The notes: generated from the letters alone by a model not told the origin. Shown: positions 45,572 through 59,204, counted from the stretch's first letter. The stretch is 64,000 nt of DNA from Capsicum annuum (GCF_002878395.1 NC_061114.1:164357949-164421948), one strand, 5' to 3'. Made by a program: numbers and translations.

Positions 45572-47626
45572 ATAACTCCCCCTTGGGAACATTCATCCTT
45601 AAATAAGGCTGATTGAGCAGAGAATAATGCTAGACTAAATTTAGATACAGGACATGCACAACTGTAACATGATTTCATGACTGACACTACTGATACGCTG
45701 ATACTTCATACTGAACATACATATCTGATGCATGAGTACATGGCTGGGATTGCTGATAAGTGGAGTCTCTTATACTGAACATACATATCTGATACATGAA
45801 TATATGACTTAATGGACTCATAAATGTATGAATATATATTTAATAGTAAGTGATACCAAGTTTATAAAGGAAATCTAAGGATAAAACTAAGTAAATTTAA
45901 AGAGAATCCTTACCTTGGGTTGAGTCTGAGTTTGCAAAGAAGGGGTAAGGCTACTTGGTTCTCATATCTGCTTCTGCTTCCCAAGTAGCTTGCTCAACTG
46001 ACTAATTCTTCCAAAGAACTTTGACTAGAGGGTTTACTTTGTTCCTCAGTATGCACCCACTAGGTTAGATACTAAGAAAGTGTCTGCTAGAATTTTGGAA
46101 TTGATTCCAAAGTCAGCAGCTATATAAGGAGTTACAAAAGACAAAGAAGCTCCTGGATCTAGCAAAGCATAGATATGCAAATGGAAAAATTGTAACATAC
46201 TAGTAACCACATCAGGAGAACTTTCCAAATCCTGTTAGGACTGAAGTGCATAGAGTCTATTTTGCCATTGTCAACTGGTGGCACTAGAAGTGGCACCCTA
46301 CTGATTTGGGTGACCGAACAGAGTTGAGGGATGGTTATGATGACGTTTTGGGCCCATCTGAGGACGTTGTCTGGCTCTGTCACCTTGCTTTCTACATCTA
46401 AAACATACATCACTGCCAGCTCTATAGACACCCTTATGGTTCCTGCCATACTTCTGGCAGAGAGGATTTGTTCGGGCATTGCTAACACTACCCAAGGATT
46501 TAGGGCTTGATGCCCTATCTCTATTGCCGTCTTTGAATTTTGGCATGGGAGAACTGGTTGAGGTTAGAGCTCAGACTGAGGATTTTGGGTTGAACTAAGA
46601 ACAATTTCCATTCTCTGACTTAGGCTAGGTGAAATAGAAGCAACCTATTCTAGGTCTCTTGTTCTCCCCCTCCTTCTCTTTATTTTTAACCTCATTTTTC
46701 TACTGAGCATTGACTTTGAGCCTGGATATTTCCATTTCATTAATCAACATTGCGATCCTACAATCCTTGACCACACTATTAGATATACCAGACACAAACT
46801 TACTCATCTTAGATCTGCTATCTTCTACCACATGAGGAGCGTATCTAGATAATTAAGTAACATTAAGAGAATACTATTGTACCATCATGTTGCCTTGTTT
46901 CAAATTTATAAATTCCAAATGCTTCGCTTCTCTCAATTCAAGAAAGAAAAACCTATCAGAAAAAGTAATAGAAAATTCTTCCCATTCTAGGGGCCCTGCA
47001 GCTGCAGGCCTTTTTGCTTTCCACTATTTGTACTATGAGTAAGCCATATCCTTCAACGAATATGCAGCTAACTCGATACTTTCTCTAGATGTCATCCCCA
47101 TAATATTTGTAACCATCTCTACCTGATAAATAAATTACTATGGGTGCTTATCTGACTTTGACCGGGTAAAAGATGCAGGGTTTATTCGGGTGAAGTCTCG
47201 AATCCTAGCTACACTAGTATTGGCCACTGGGTTGGTGGAAATAGCGACTGGGCATTCATTTTGGCATACCATAGAATGAGCCATGGTGGTGAAAGCTACT
47301 CTAAATTTAGTATGGGAGACATGTTCTTCTAGGGGATCTGACTGGATAGGCTGAGGTGCAGGATGGTCTCCTATTCCTCTACCCTTAGTCCTCTTTAGAG
47401 GCATATTCTATAAATAGAAGAGAAACTTTGTATTAGACTGAGAGTTAAAATAGAGCTCATGCTTACTCAAATGACATAAATACTGAAAGAAGGGAAAATT
47501 TTCCTATAACATCTAATATCCTCCTATCCATAAGTATGGCGTGCTACATACCCATGCATAATATTCAACTAGACGCAGATTTTAGACATTCTAGGACTCT
47601 ATTGAACCTAACACTGATAACAAGTT
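45572..47626 (-). pseudogene. Internal 2 of array D: gag and protease only
   Basis: From the right: degenerate PBS at about 47611-47622; gag ATG at 47404 (MPLKRTKGRGIGDHPAP, then VAFTTMAHSMVCQNECPVAI); Gag zinc-knuckle frame 46546-46298 (CQKYGRNHKGVYRAGSDVCF, RCRKQGDRARQR); protease 46228-46046 (HIYALLDPGASLSFVTPYIA, ADFGINSKILAD), the best active site among the D units, with Asp kept. At about 46047 the protease jumps directly to the last part of the chromodomain (45905-46045), so RT, spacer and integrase are all deleted. A PPT (AAGGGGGAGTTAT) is next to LTR2. Confidence 0.8.
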
Positions 47627-48954
47627 TGTAATGCCCCGAGTCTGTACCCCAGATGCTACATGATGCTCATAATCATGAGGGACCATAAGCTAACCCATGA
47701 CTGGTACCTACCGCAACAACTGAATAATAACACTGTATTATGTGGAAATTAGGTGGAAACTTTCCATAAGGTTTAAAACTTTGATTAAATACCGATATAT
47801 CTATTTGAAACACTCTAGTCTGATTAGCCTCTACTGTCTGAATAAGGGATTGATGGGACAAGCACCCAACTAACCCTGACTACTAAAAATTGATAAACTA
47901 AGATACTAAAGTAATAATCATATCCTCGACCTATGCTGACTCACCACTAGTCTATTACTGATGGATCGGGCTGCTAAGTATGATCAGGAGTCGTGCGTCT
48001 GAACCTATGATACAAGACATCATAGCACAAAAGAAAAGTATGCGTCAGTACTTTAAATGTACTAGTATGCTAAGTTAGGTAGGCTTAGATACAGGGTTCA
48101 TATGCATAAACAATACTGACTGAATAACATGAGTATAACTGAATGAGAGTACATGCATCAAATAACTATGTTGTAACTGAGGTTATGATAACACTTGATA
48201 CTGAGTTTTGAATTACTGACTTTTTTATATCTGAGTTTACTAATACTATATTATTGTTAACTGAGTGATTGTGTCTAACAGTCCTAATTCTGTGGAGCTA
48301 TTCTGAGTTCCGTACTAAACTGAGTGACTGTGTCTGACTGTCCTGATGAAGTTTTCTTGAACGATGAATACTAAATTAGAGATCCTAGGGTTTTCTTCTT
48401 GAGAAATTATGAGAAAGATGAATGGATTTTGCCTGTAAAGGGTTTTGATTTTGTGTTTTAGGGGCTGATATAAGGTGGGAAAAGACCCAATTACCCCTGA
48501 GGATGCGGCTTTTTAATGCCGTAAAACTGATTTAGTGATGCGCAGACCGATGTGCTACGTCATTGGTATAGACGCAATAGCCAACATGCCACATCAAGTC
48601 TACATCAGTTCACTAGAATTTAAACTGGGAGCGAGAGAAAAATATTCAATAATGCGATGGACGACGCGGTGCATTGAGATCATGTTGATCCACTAGTTTG
48701 AGCTTTCAAATGTGCTTCAAATAAATTCTGAAAAATTTAAAACTTGTCTGAGAATACCTACTAACATTTTTGATCTTGAATTAACATTAAAATTGATATT
48801 TAAAGGTCATAAGGGTTATGAAAAAGGATCATCAACTCACGAAGTCTAAAATAACTCTAATTATGAATACTTAGCTGATTTTTCTTCTTAGTCTGGGACC
48901 CTTTAATGAGCTTTAAAAGACTGAGTTAATCTTAGGATTTTGTTGGTTCTTACA
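47627..48954 (-). repeat. LTR3 of array D, internally deleted (1,328 bases)
   Basis: Edges TGTAATGCCCC and TTGGTTCTTACA. Sequence jumps near 48347 from the TGTCTGACTGTCCTGA word straight to the GAATACTAAATTAGAGATCC region. About 1.2 kb relative to LTR1 is missing, including the E insertion site, so whether LTR3 ever had E cannot be read. Confidence 0.8.
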
Positions 48955-49850
48955 ATATATCTCCCTTAGGAATATTCGTCCTCAAATGAGGCTGACTAAG
49001 CTAAGAATACTGATAGACTGAATTTTGATACAGGACATGCACAACTATAAAATGATTTCATGACTGACACTACTGATATGCTGACATTTCATATTGAACA
49101 TACATATCTAATGTATGAGTACTTGGCTAGGATTGTTGATAAGCTGAGTCTCTTATATTGAACATGCATATCTAATGTATGAATATCTGACAGATCGGAC
49201 TTTTAAATGTATGATTAGATATGCAATGATAACTAATACCAAGTTTATAAAGAAAATATGAGCATGAAATTGAGTAAGTTTAAACAGGATCATTACCCTG
49301 GGCTGAGTTTGAGTTTGTGGAGAAGAGGTGAGTTTGCAGAGAAGAGGTGAGGATACTTGGTTAACATATCTGCTTTGGCTTCCCAAGTAGTTCCCTCAAT
49401 GGACTAATTCTGCCAAAGAGATTTAACTAGAGGAACTTCTTTGTTCCTCAGTCTATGAATCTGATAGTTAAAGATTTAGACTGGGACCTCTTCATAAGAG
49501 AGACTGTTCTGAATTCCTAGGCCTTCTATAGGGACTACAGTTTTTGGGTCACTTATGTACTTCTTAAGAAAGGAGTCATGAAACACTAGATGCACTAAAG
49601 TTAAGTCTAATGGTAAGTCAAGCTCATAAGCAACCTTTTCAAAATGGCTTAGAATTCGGTAAGGATCAATATATCGGGGATTGAGCTTCCCCTTTTTTCT
49701 AAACCTATTCACTCTTTTCATAGGAGAGACTTTTAAAAATATAAAATCACTGATCTCTAACTCAAGATCATTTACTAAATATGCAAGAATAAGAACATGA
49801 GAACATAACTGAGCCTGAAACGTGATACAGGAACTGAATATCATGAATGG
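48955..49850 (-). pseudogene. Integrase C-terminus and chromodomain, internal 3 of array D
   Basis: The frame 49844-49476 (122 codons) reads LELEISDFIFLKVSPMKRV, GKLNPRYIDPYRILSHFEKV (D for G in GPYRI), LVHLVFHDSFLKKYISDPKT and VEGLGIQ..NSLSYEEVP-like residues, leading to the chromodomain, which continues after a frame break to about 49300 (a WEAEAD/TSPQTQTQ-like end). The motif order matches internal 1. A 20-base-scale duplication (GAGTTTG..GAGAAGAGGTGAG twice) sits at 49308-49350. The PPT region lies at 48955-48970. Confidence 0.75.
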
Positions 49851-51190
49851 AATTGAGCCCCTGAATACATGGCTTACGATTGAGATTGGATGTTAAGGGT
49901 CCACCTATGAGTACCCGCTACTCCAAACTAGATTCGTTATGTGAAGAGAAGATAGAAGGTTTAGGTCATGAAAGCTCGGGGATTATAGTGCATCTCCCCC
50001 TTGGGATATTATATCCCTTGAAGAGTGATGACTTGGTTAAGATACTGAGGAAAAAAATTGAGATGATGCATAGGGCACCTACAAACTGAATCATAACTAC
50101 ATATCGGGGATCTGAAATTAAGGCATAACACTTGAATTGAGCTAAAATCGCAACCAAATGGTTGTTCAATCTTGGAATAATTACATTCATAAGACTTCAG
50201 ATAGTGCGACTACATAGAAAGATAGGAACCTAACCATACAAACATTGTCCGGCTAATTGCTAAACTGAATTGTTGGTTTGACGGACTAACTTATGCTGAA
50301 ATCTTATATTCGACTGGATCCTTTCTTTGAAACTTTTTCTATAAATTTCTAGTGTCTTAAAGGAGCATGGAGTCTTGGCATATCTTAATAAAAAGGCTGA
50401 ATAAGAAAATCACATCCTGGGTAAAATTCTATAATATGAGTCGAGGCCTATGAAACATCATCTAATATGAAGTGACTATGACTTATGCACTGTAACTAGA
50501 CTTTTCAAGCATAGAAATAACCCTTGAATACTCTCCAAACTATATTCTCCATCTTAGTACAACACATTACCTGAGACTACTAAAAATATTCACATGGGTG
50601 CTGAGCATGAGTGCATAAACATACTAACTTATCTGATTATCTAAATGACTGATAGTTGAATATTGGGCATATAAGATTGAATTGTAATTAGTTTCAATAA
50701 CTGCATTCAAACTATAGAGTATTATGTATATGAGGTAAGGACTAACTGTTGAACAGGAGTTAACTAAGCATGAATTCATGAAAACTGTATTATTTAAGAT
50801 TGCAAAACCAAGCGTATAACATAATTCTAAATTATTCTGTAAACTGAGGTACAAAAACACTTATAACTAAATAACTGATAACTATATGCTATGGTCAAGC
50901 AAACCTGACATTGAACTAAGTTACTGATTTGATTACTAGACTGAGACTGAAACTAAGACTATAACTGAGACTTAACTGAGACTGAATGCTAAATTGATCA
51001 TACTGTAAAGCATGATTACATGAATCATAAGCGCCATGACTTGAGTTTGGAGTTTAATTTTTAATAAAACATGATTCATAACACTGAGTGAACTGGAACT
51101 CCTATACTAGGGATCATAAGCGTACATGGTTTTGGCTAACGTATACAAATATGAGCTATGATCATAGAGTTGACATGTAAGACATGAATA
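49851..51190 (-). other. Non-coding spacer replacing RNase H and integrase core, internal 3
   Basis: Shared with internal 4 (59690-61090). Contains a more conserved block at 49890-50190 in which both strands keep short open frames (minus 50190-49966; plus 49880-50089), but no known domain is seen. Rest is AT- and CTGA-rich with no coding. Confidence 0.65.
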
Positions 51191-51720
51191 GATATCATTA
51201 TAACTAATTTTTTTGAGAGTCTAAAGTACAATTCTGAGATAACCTGCATGATCGTTCTCGCTACGGGAATAGATAAGAATGTCATTGAGGAAGACTATAA
51301 TGAACATACCCAAGTACAGCTTAAACACGCGGTTCATCAAGTTCTTGAAAGTTGCTGGGTATTGGTAAGACCATATGACATAAATAGGAATTTGAAGTGA
51401 CCATACCGAGTTGTGAAATCTATTTTTGGAATGTCATATTATTTGACTCCGAGCTGTTGATAGACTGTTCTTAGGTCTATTTTAGAAAAGTAACTGGCTC
51501 CCTGAAGATGGCCAAATAAGTCATCAATATTGGGAAGTGGATACTTGTTCTTGACCGTGACTTTATTTAGCTGATGGTAGTCTATACACATTCTAAGAGA
51601 ACCATTTTTCTTATGCACAAATAGAACTGGTGCACCCCACGGGGACATACTAGGTCTGATGAATCCTTTATCTTAAAGATCTTTAAACTCTTCTTTTAAT
51701 TTTCTGAGTTTTGCAGGTGT
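51191..51720 (-). pseudogene. Tekay-type RT (fingers and palm), internal 3 of array D
   Basis: The frame 51648-51439 reads [40 protein letters not shown], then [20 protein letters not shown]. The palm at about 51230-51310 gives KLYLGMFIIVFLNDILIYSR, where the first Asp of the DD pair is Asn. The RT ends at HAGYLRIVL.TLKK (about 51215-51250) and the spacer follows. Cleaner than internal 1 in the fingers, worse in the active site. Confidence 0.85.
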
Positions 51721-52400
51721 CATTCTATATGGAGGAATAGATATGGGCAGAGTGTCTGGAAGAAGGTCTATTTAAAAGTTGATTTCTCTTCTGGAATAGA
51801 CTCTAAAAAGATCTTCGGGAAACACATTTAGGAATTCATATGCTACTAACACTGATTCAAGATTAGGGATTTCTAAGTTAGAGTCTTGGACTCGTATAAG
51901 ATGGTAGAAACATACCTTAGATATCATTTTCCTTCCCCTAAGGTAGGAAATAAGTTGACCCCTAAGTGCTAATGTAGTACCCCTTCACTCTAGTATGAGC
52001 TCATTCGAAAACTGAAACTGGACAATTTGGTTTTTGTAGTCAACTGAGGTATAGTAGGAATAAAGCCAATCCATGCTGAGAATGACATCAAAATTGGTCA
52101 TCTCTAATTCGACTAAGTCTACTGAAGTGACTTTCTATGACACCATAATAGGATAGTTCCTGTATACCTGCTGGGCTATGATATGTTTACCCACTTGGGT
52201 AGATACTGAGAAAGTCTCTACTAGAATTTGGGGACTGACTCCAAAGTCAACAACTATATAAGGAGTTCCAAAAGACAAAGAAGCTTCTGTATCTAGAAAA
52301 GCATAGACATGCAAATGGAAAACTTGTAACATACTAGTGACCACATCAAGAGAACTTTCCTAATCCTACCGGGACTGAAGTGCATAGAGTCTATTTAGGT
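51721..52400 (-). pseudogene. Tekay-type protease, internal 3 of array D
   Basis: The frame 52344-52135 reads VTSMLQVFHLHVYAFLDTEA, SLSFGTPYIVVDFGVSPQIL and VETFSVSTQVGKHIIAQQVY: retropepsin with active-site Asp kept but DPGAS changed to DTEAS. Further left, broken frames carry the second half and the link to RT (about 51740-52080). It would cut Gag-Pol. Confidence 0.8.
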
Positions 52401-53535
52401 GTTTCCCATAGGTGGCACTAGAAGCAGCACCCTACTGATTTAGGTGATTGGATTGAGCTGAGAGAGTGTTATGCTGACTCTACAAGTCCACCTGAGGACA
52501 CTTTCTGACTCTATTGTCTGGCTTGCCATATCTGAAATATACTACACTACTAGCTGTATAGACACCCTGATAGTTTCTGCCACACTATGATAGAGAGGAT
52601 TTTTTCAAACACTACTAACACTACCCTAGGGTTTAGGGCCTGATGCCCTATCTCTATTGCCATCTTTGAATTTCGGCACAGGAGTACTGGTTGAGGATAG
52701 AGCTGGGACTGATGATTTTAGGTGGAACTGAGAACGATTTCTATCCTCTAACTTAGGCTGGGTAAAGTTGAAGCTACCTATTCTAGCTCTCTTATTCTCC
52801 CTCTCCTTCTCTTTATTCTTAGCCTCCTCTATCTACTAAAAAAGAAGTATGATCTTGGATATGTCCATCTTGTTAATAAACATTGTGGTCCTATACTCCT
52901 AGGCAACACTAGTAGACACGCCAGACATAAACTTACTCATCTTATATCTGCTATCGACTAAGACATAAGGAGCGTATCTGAATAATTGAGTAAAATTGAG
53001 AGAATACTATTGTACTGTCATATTGCCCTACTTTAAAATTAAAAATTCCAAAACCTTTGCTTCCCTCAATAAAGCGAGAAGAACCTATCCAGAAGAGCAA
53101 TAGTAAATTTCTCCCATTCTATGGGCCCTGCATCTGCTGCACTTTCTGCTTTCCACTATTTAAACCATGATTGAGCCACATCATACAACTTATATGCAGC
53201 TAACTCGGCACTCTCACTAGCTGTTACCCCCATAATAACTGTAGTCTTCTGCACCTAATTAAGAAATTCCTGTGGGTCCATATCTGACTTTGACCCACAA
53301 AAAGATAGAGGGTTTATTTTGGTGAAGTCCTGCATCCTAGCTGAGTAGTATTGGACACTAGGTTGGTAAGAATGGTAGCTAGGCATTCATTATGGCATAC
53401 CATAGTATGAGCTAAGTTGGTGAAAGCTTCTCTAAATTCAGCATAGGAGACATATTTGTTCGGGGGATCTGGCTGGATGGGCTAAGGTGCTGGCTGGTCT
53501 CCCGTTCCTCTTCCTTTGGTCCTCTTTGGAGGCAT
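52401..53535 (-). pseudogene. Tekay-type gag pseudogene, internal 3 of array D
   Basis: The ATG at 53535 begins MPPKRTKGRGTGDQPAP, stop soon after, then NKYVSYAEFREAFTNLAHTM and a VC.NECLA stretch. The middle is scattered over frames. The zinc-knuckle region near 52500-52600 is decayed (C residues partly lost). 203 bases separate the ATG from the PBS, as in the sister units. Particle protein, non-functional here. Confidence 0.75.
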
Positions 53536-53737
53536 ATTCTATAAAAATATGAGAAAATTTGGATTAGACTAAGAGTTTAACTGGAGCTCATTCTCACTCG
53601 CACGACATAAATACTGAAAAAAAGGAGACTTTTCTGAAAATATCTAATAGCCTCCTGTCCATATGTGTGGCTATGCACCCATGCACAAGATTCTAATAGA
53701 TGTGAATTTCAGACATCGTAGGACTCTATTGAACTTG

Positions 53738-53749
53738 GCTCGGATACCA
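53738..53749 (-). other. Primer binding site, internal 3
   Basis: Plus strand GCTCGGATACCA, one mismatch to GCTCTGATACCA, 4 bases from LTR4. Confidence 0.85.
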
Positions 53750-54912
53750 AGTTTGTAACACACTGAGTCTGTACCTTGGATGTTGTACGGTGCTCATAAT
53801 CCCAAGGGACCACAACCTAACCCAAGACTAGTATCTGATGCAATAACTAAATAATAACACTATATTATGTGGAAATTAGGTGGAAACTTGCCATAAGGTT
53901 CAAAACTTTAAATAAATATTGAGTACTTAAAACTGAATACTGATACATCTATTTGGAAAACTCTAGTCTGATAAGCCTCTATTATCTGAAAAATGGATTG
54001 ATGGGATAAGTCCCCAACTAACCCCGACTACTGAAAACTAATAAATTGAGCTACTAAAGTAATAATCATTTCCTTAATTTATGAGGACTTAGCACTAGTC
54101 TACTGCTAATGGATCGGGCTGCTAAGTATGATCGAGAGTCATACGTCTGAACCTATGATATAAGACATCATAGCGCAAAAGAAAGATATGCGTCAGTACT
54201 TTGAACATACTAGTATGCTAAGTGAGGTAGGCTGAGATGCATGGGTTCATATGCATGAACAATACTGATTGAATAACATAAGTATAGCTGAATAAGAGTA
54301 CATGCAAAATACGTAAGCTATAACTGAGGTCATGATAACATTGGCTACTGAATTTTGAATTACTGACTTACTAATATCTGAGTTTACTAATACTATATTA
54401 CTGTTAACTGAGTGACTGTACCTGACAGTCCTAATTCTGTGGAACTATTCTGAGTTCCATACTAAACTGAGTGACTATGTCTGACAGTCCTGATTTCTGT
54501 AGAACTGTACTGAGTTCTATTTTAAAGACTAAAACTGAGAATACAGGAGGTAATCATCTAACCGATATGCCTCTTTCTGAATAGATTGGTGTTAATCCTG
54601 TACCCCCAGTTGGAAGGGTGTTAGTACCATGCCACGTGTAAAGATAATTATGAGTTAACCCTATCTGAAAGGAAGCTCTTTCGTCAACCCTTGCCGGTAG
54701 GAAAACTCATATGAGATGTATCAACCCTAGTCTAGCAGGAAGATATCTATACCTGTGATGGCTATGTAGTTCTATAATACAGGGATTGCTACTAAGGGTC
54801 AAACCCTCTGCTGGAAGGAATGCTCCCATCCCTGGTTTGACTCGGAACTGAATAGACACTAAATTGATTCCTATTTCATACCAGGCTTGACTAAACTATT
54901 ATTGACTATACT

Positions 54913-57497
54913 TATAACGCCTCGAATCTGGTACCTGAAACACCACACAGTGCTCATAAACCTGAAAGACCACAATCTAACCCATGACTGATATCTTTAA
55001 CTGAGTACTGCATAACATATTGTATAAATGCAGAATAAAAGGGCTAAAAGTCCATAAGGTTCAAAAATCTGATAAAACATAACATCTGAATAATATGGTT
55101 CACCATACCAAAACTGAACTAACTATCTGAATATGCTAGTTTGAAAGCCTCTAAACTATCTGAATAAGGAGTTGATGAGATATGTCTCCAACTAACTTCG
55201 ACTGTTGAAATAATCTATGTACTGAAAGAATGAAATAGTCAAATAATAATATCCTCGAATGATAAAGACTCACTGCTAGTCTAGCTGCTGAACGTCTAAT
55301 CTACTAAGAATGCTATAGAGCTCGTGCTTCTGAACCTATGGTATAAAACACCATAGCATAAATGCTTCAGTACGATTGAATGTACTGGTATGCAAGTGAG
55401 GTTGGATGAACACAAGGGGTTTATATGCATGAACAATACTAACTGACTGAATAACATGAATGTGAGAATACATGCATGAATACGTGAACTATGACTGAGA
55501 TCATAGCATCACTAAATATAATACTGATAACATAAGTTTTGTATAACTGATATACTATTATCTAAATGACTATGTCTGACTGTCTTATTTTTGATAGAAC
55601 TAGCTGAGTTTCATACTGAACTGGGTAACTGTATCTGACAGTCCTGAATTCTGTAAAACTATCTGAGTTCTATTACTGAGACTGAGACTGTATCTGTGGA
55701 AAGTAGTTATCTAACCGATATACCCCAAATGAGATAATATAATTGAGTTGGGGTCCAATTTGTAACCCAAATTAGAGGGGTGTCAATACCGCACCACTGG
55801 TAAGGACAAGCTGTGAATAATCCCTCATCCAAAAGGTACTCTAAGGAGAATGGTGGGACTCTCATCTAACAGGTTAAGCCATCTCATCTACCCTCAACTA
55901 GTAGGTTTGATACTATGCTGGATATGTAGTTCTGGAGCACAAGGATTGCTTCTAATTATCACACCCTCTAATAACAGGTGAGTTCCCATCCTTGGGCTCA
56001 CTCGGTGCTGAATCCTACTTCCATCTAAATAGATACTGAACATAATTAATTAAACTGAATTGGACTGCATTCATTGAGTTCCATTTACCGATGAAACACT
56101 ATTGAGATTACTGAATTTTTGAGATTACTGAGTTTTCCTGTGTCACATGACTGACCGAGTTCTATGAATCATGGCTTGATTGAAAGTTTCTGGAAAAAAT
56201 GACACTGGCTATAGGCACACAACTAAATTATCAGGTAAAAGTTACCCCAGGACTTGATAACATGAAACTGATAAGACATGACACTTCTTGAATCATGACC
56301 ATAGCCAACAATTCATAGTACAATCATTTGGGATTTTCATGAAGTATTCTCATGCTATAAGCTAACACATGAATAGGAATACATGTAAACATATCATAAT
56401 TTCATAAGCCAAATCTCATGTGCATTACATCAATCCATTACAAAGCATAAAAATAACGTGGGAGTCATATCAAACATAAGGAAGAAACATGGATTCATTA
56501 ATTTTGGTCACAAATGAGTCATAAAGCATAATTCCTATTCTCTTAGGCATTTTATCAAACACCTTGCATGTATCTCTATAGGATTAGGCATGAATATTGA
56601 AATAATACTTCATGGCAACATTTTAGACTTCTAATGCAAGAACTTCAACCACATACTAACATATTTTCATGATAGTCAATAAAGACTTCAACTTGGAAAT
56701 CAAACAACAACATAAACATGGATATAATTCAATTCATACCATAGAATCCAAAGTTTATATTTCAAATAGGGTTTCTTGAGCTTCATGGGTGAAAGGAACC
56801 CATGAATCAATGCTTGACATACCTGGGTGGATGATTTTTGAAGATTGGTGGAGAAAAGCTTGAATTCTTGACTTGGAATTAAATACCTAGGGTTTCTTCT
56901 TCTTGGGGATTGATCTTTGAGAAAAACCCTAATTTTGTATTATAGATAAATAATAAAGTTATGAGCTCTGGTATGGTATAATTAGGGATTAAAACGGGTG
57001 GAAAAATACCCAAATACCCTTTTAAAAATGGCTTAAAATCGCTGATCGGAAGTGGTGATAGTTTGGTCGATGGTCCATCGTGGGCTCGACGGTCCATCAG
57101 TCCTGACCATCTCACTTGGCCCGTACCTGAACTTTTTTCCTCGTCTGCAATAATTTGGGCAATGATTCTTTGCTAGCTCAATGGTCAGTGGGTGCTGACT
57201 TTCGCACTTGGTAAGAACCTGAACTTTCTGCCTTATCTGCGATGATTTGGATGATGGTCTGTCGATAGTTCAACAGTCCATCGGTCCTGACCCTCGCACT
57301 TAGCCAGAATATGGACTCAATGCCTTAGTTACGATGGCTTAGGCAACGGTCCATTGCTAGCTTGATGGTCCGTTGGACTGACTGTAGCTTCTGGGCAGTT
57401 CTGAAAGTTCTCTGTAAAACATCTATAACCATTTAGGAAGTCATCACTAACTCATCTAGAGACTAAATTTGACTTAAAGAAAATTCAGTGTATTATA
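54913..57497 (-). repeat. Solo LTR E (2,585 bases) with target duplication ATACT
   Basis: Flanked by ATACT at 54908-54912 and 57498-57502. The right edge, read on the minus strand, is TATAATACACTG (LTR start, TG to TA); the left edge TATAACGCC is the complement of the LTR end (CA to TA). No internal coding region, so a solo LTR left after LTR-LTR recombination. Distantly similar to D LTRs, so a related Tekay family. Confidence 0.8.
57061..57400 (-). repeat. Tandem sub-repeats (about 91 bases) in solo LTR E
   Basis: Units start near 57061, 57158, 57251 and 57342. Each has a G.CGATGGTCCATCG-like part, a TCCTGACC.TC.CACTTGG part and a CTTCGTCTGC.ATGATTT-like end. About 3.6 copies. Confidence 0.7.
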
Positions 57498-58855
57498 ATA
57501 CTGTCTAACTAAAATAAACTGATCTCACTGAGTTCCGTTGACTGACAGAATACTATTAAATTTTGTTAACTGACTGAATCTAATGAGGTCTGAACTGAAT
57601 ACTGAACTGGACTGTACTAATATTGAGTCTACTGAGATTTTTCTAAGTTCTATAACTGACTAAGAGTACAACTGATTGTGACATGACTGAGAGTATTCTA
57701 TAACTGACACTGGCTCTAGGTAAATAACTAAATTGTCAGGTATTAAATACCCCTAGGACTCGATATCATGAAAATTAAATCATAGCATAAACTTGAAAGG
57801 CATAACCATATGCACCTGATCATTACTCATTCATAGAGATATTCCATCAAACACTTGCATGATATAACTTGCACATAAGCTAACATGACATGATTTTTTT
57901 CCCTTTTTCTTTATGTACATGAGCAATTTATCAAATACTTGGAGAGCATAGGCATTTCACTTATCAATAAACATGTAGTAATATCATGGATTCTACATTC
58001 AACCGGCAATTCAAAAGTTCAACATGTAGTTCACAAAATTCAATTCACAATTGACTAGTTTGCATGAAACTTGGGACAAATCATGGAATTAGATCACAAT
58101 TAACATCATAATCAATAACACATTCAAGATCCAACATGAAATCCATGAAATCAATTAACTTGTATTAAAAAAGGGTTTCTTGAACTCCAAGGGTGGAAGG
58201 AAACCCTTGGATGAACACTTCACATACCTTGGTATTCAAATTTACGACAAATGATAGACTGTTCTTAAAGGCTGAATCTTGAATTAGAGATCCTAGGGTT
58301 TGCTTCTTGAGAAATTCTAACGAAGATGAATGGATTTTTCCTCTAAAGGGGATTAATTTCGTATTTTGAGGGATGACATAAGGTGAGAAAAGACCCAATT
58401 AACCCTGAGGACGCAACTTTTTAATGACTAAAAACTGATTTAGCGATACGCCAACTAACACGCTGCATCATTGGCATCAATGCGATAGCCAACATGCTGC
58501 GTAACTCCATATCGGCTCACTGGAATTTACACTAGTAGTTGGAGGAAAATATTCATCGACCCGATGGGTGATGTGGCGCTTTGAGCATCAAGAACGCATC
58601 AATCCACTGGTTTAAGCTTTCAAACGTGCCTCAAATGAAGTCTAAAAAATTTGAAACTCTTCTAAGAACACCTACTGACATTCCTGATCCTGAATTAACC
58701 TAAAAATCGATATTTAAAGGTCAAAAGGATTTTCAACTCATGAAGGCTAAAATAAATCTGAGTATGAACACTTAGCTGAATTTTGTTCTAAGTTTGGGAC
58801 CCCTTAATGATCTTTAAAAGACTGAGTTAATCTTATGATTTTGCGGGGTCTTACA

Positions 58856-58869
58856 ATATCTCCCCCTTA
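58856..58869 (-). other. Polypurine tract, internal 4
   Basis: The minus strand reads TAAGGGGGAGATAT before TGTAAGACCCC. Confidence 0.65.
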
Positions 58870-59204
58870 GGAACATTCATCCTCGAATGAGGCTGACTGA
58901 GCTTAGAATACTGATTGACTAAATTTAGATACATGACATGCGCAAATATAATGTGATTTAATGACTGACACTACTAATACACTAATATATCATACTGAAC
59001 ATACATATCTGATGCATGAGTACATGGCTGGGATTGTTGATAAGCTGAGTCTCTTATACTTAACATTCATATATGATGCATGAATATCTAACTGAACGGA
59101 CTCATAAATGTATGACTATATATTCAATGGTAACTGTTACTAAGTTTATAAAGAAAATTTGAGCATGAAACTGAGTAAGTTTAAACAGGATCATTACCCT
59201 GGGT

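Larger units (their letters stand above)
53754..58855 (-). repeat. LTR4 of array D with nested solo LTR E
   Basis: D-type sequence 53754-54912 and 57498-58855 (2,517 bases together, close to LTR1's 2,536) around E at 54913-57497. Edges TGTAACACAC and GCGGGGTCTTACA. Frames 56879-57115 and 58165-58398 lie in E and LTR sequence. Confidence 0.85.

Noticed and set aside
57061..57400. Satellite or CRISPR-like array
   Set aside because: Only about 3.6 imperfect units without spacers, confined to a retrotransposon LTR.
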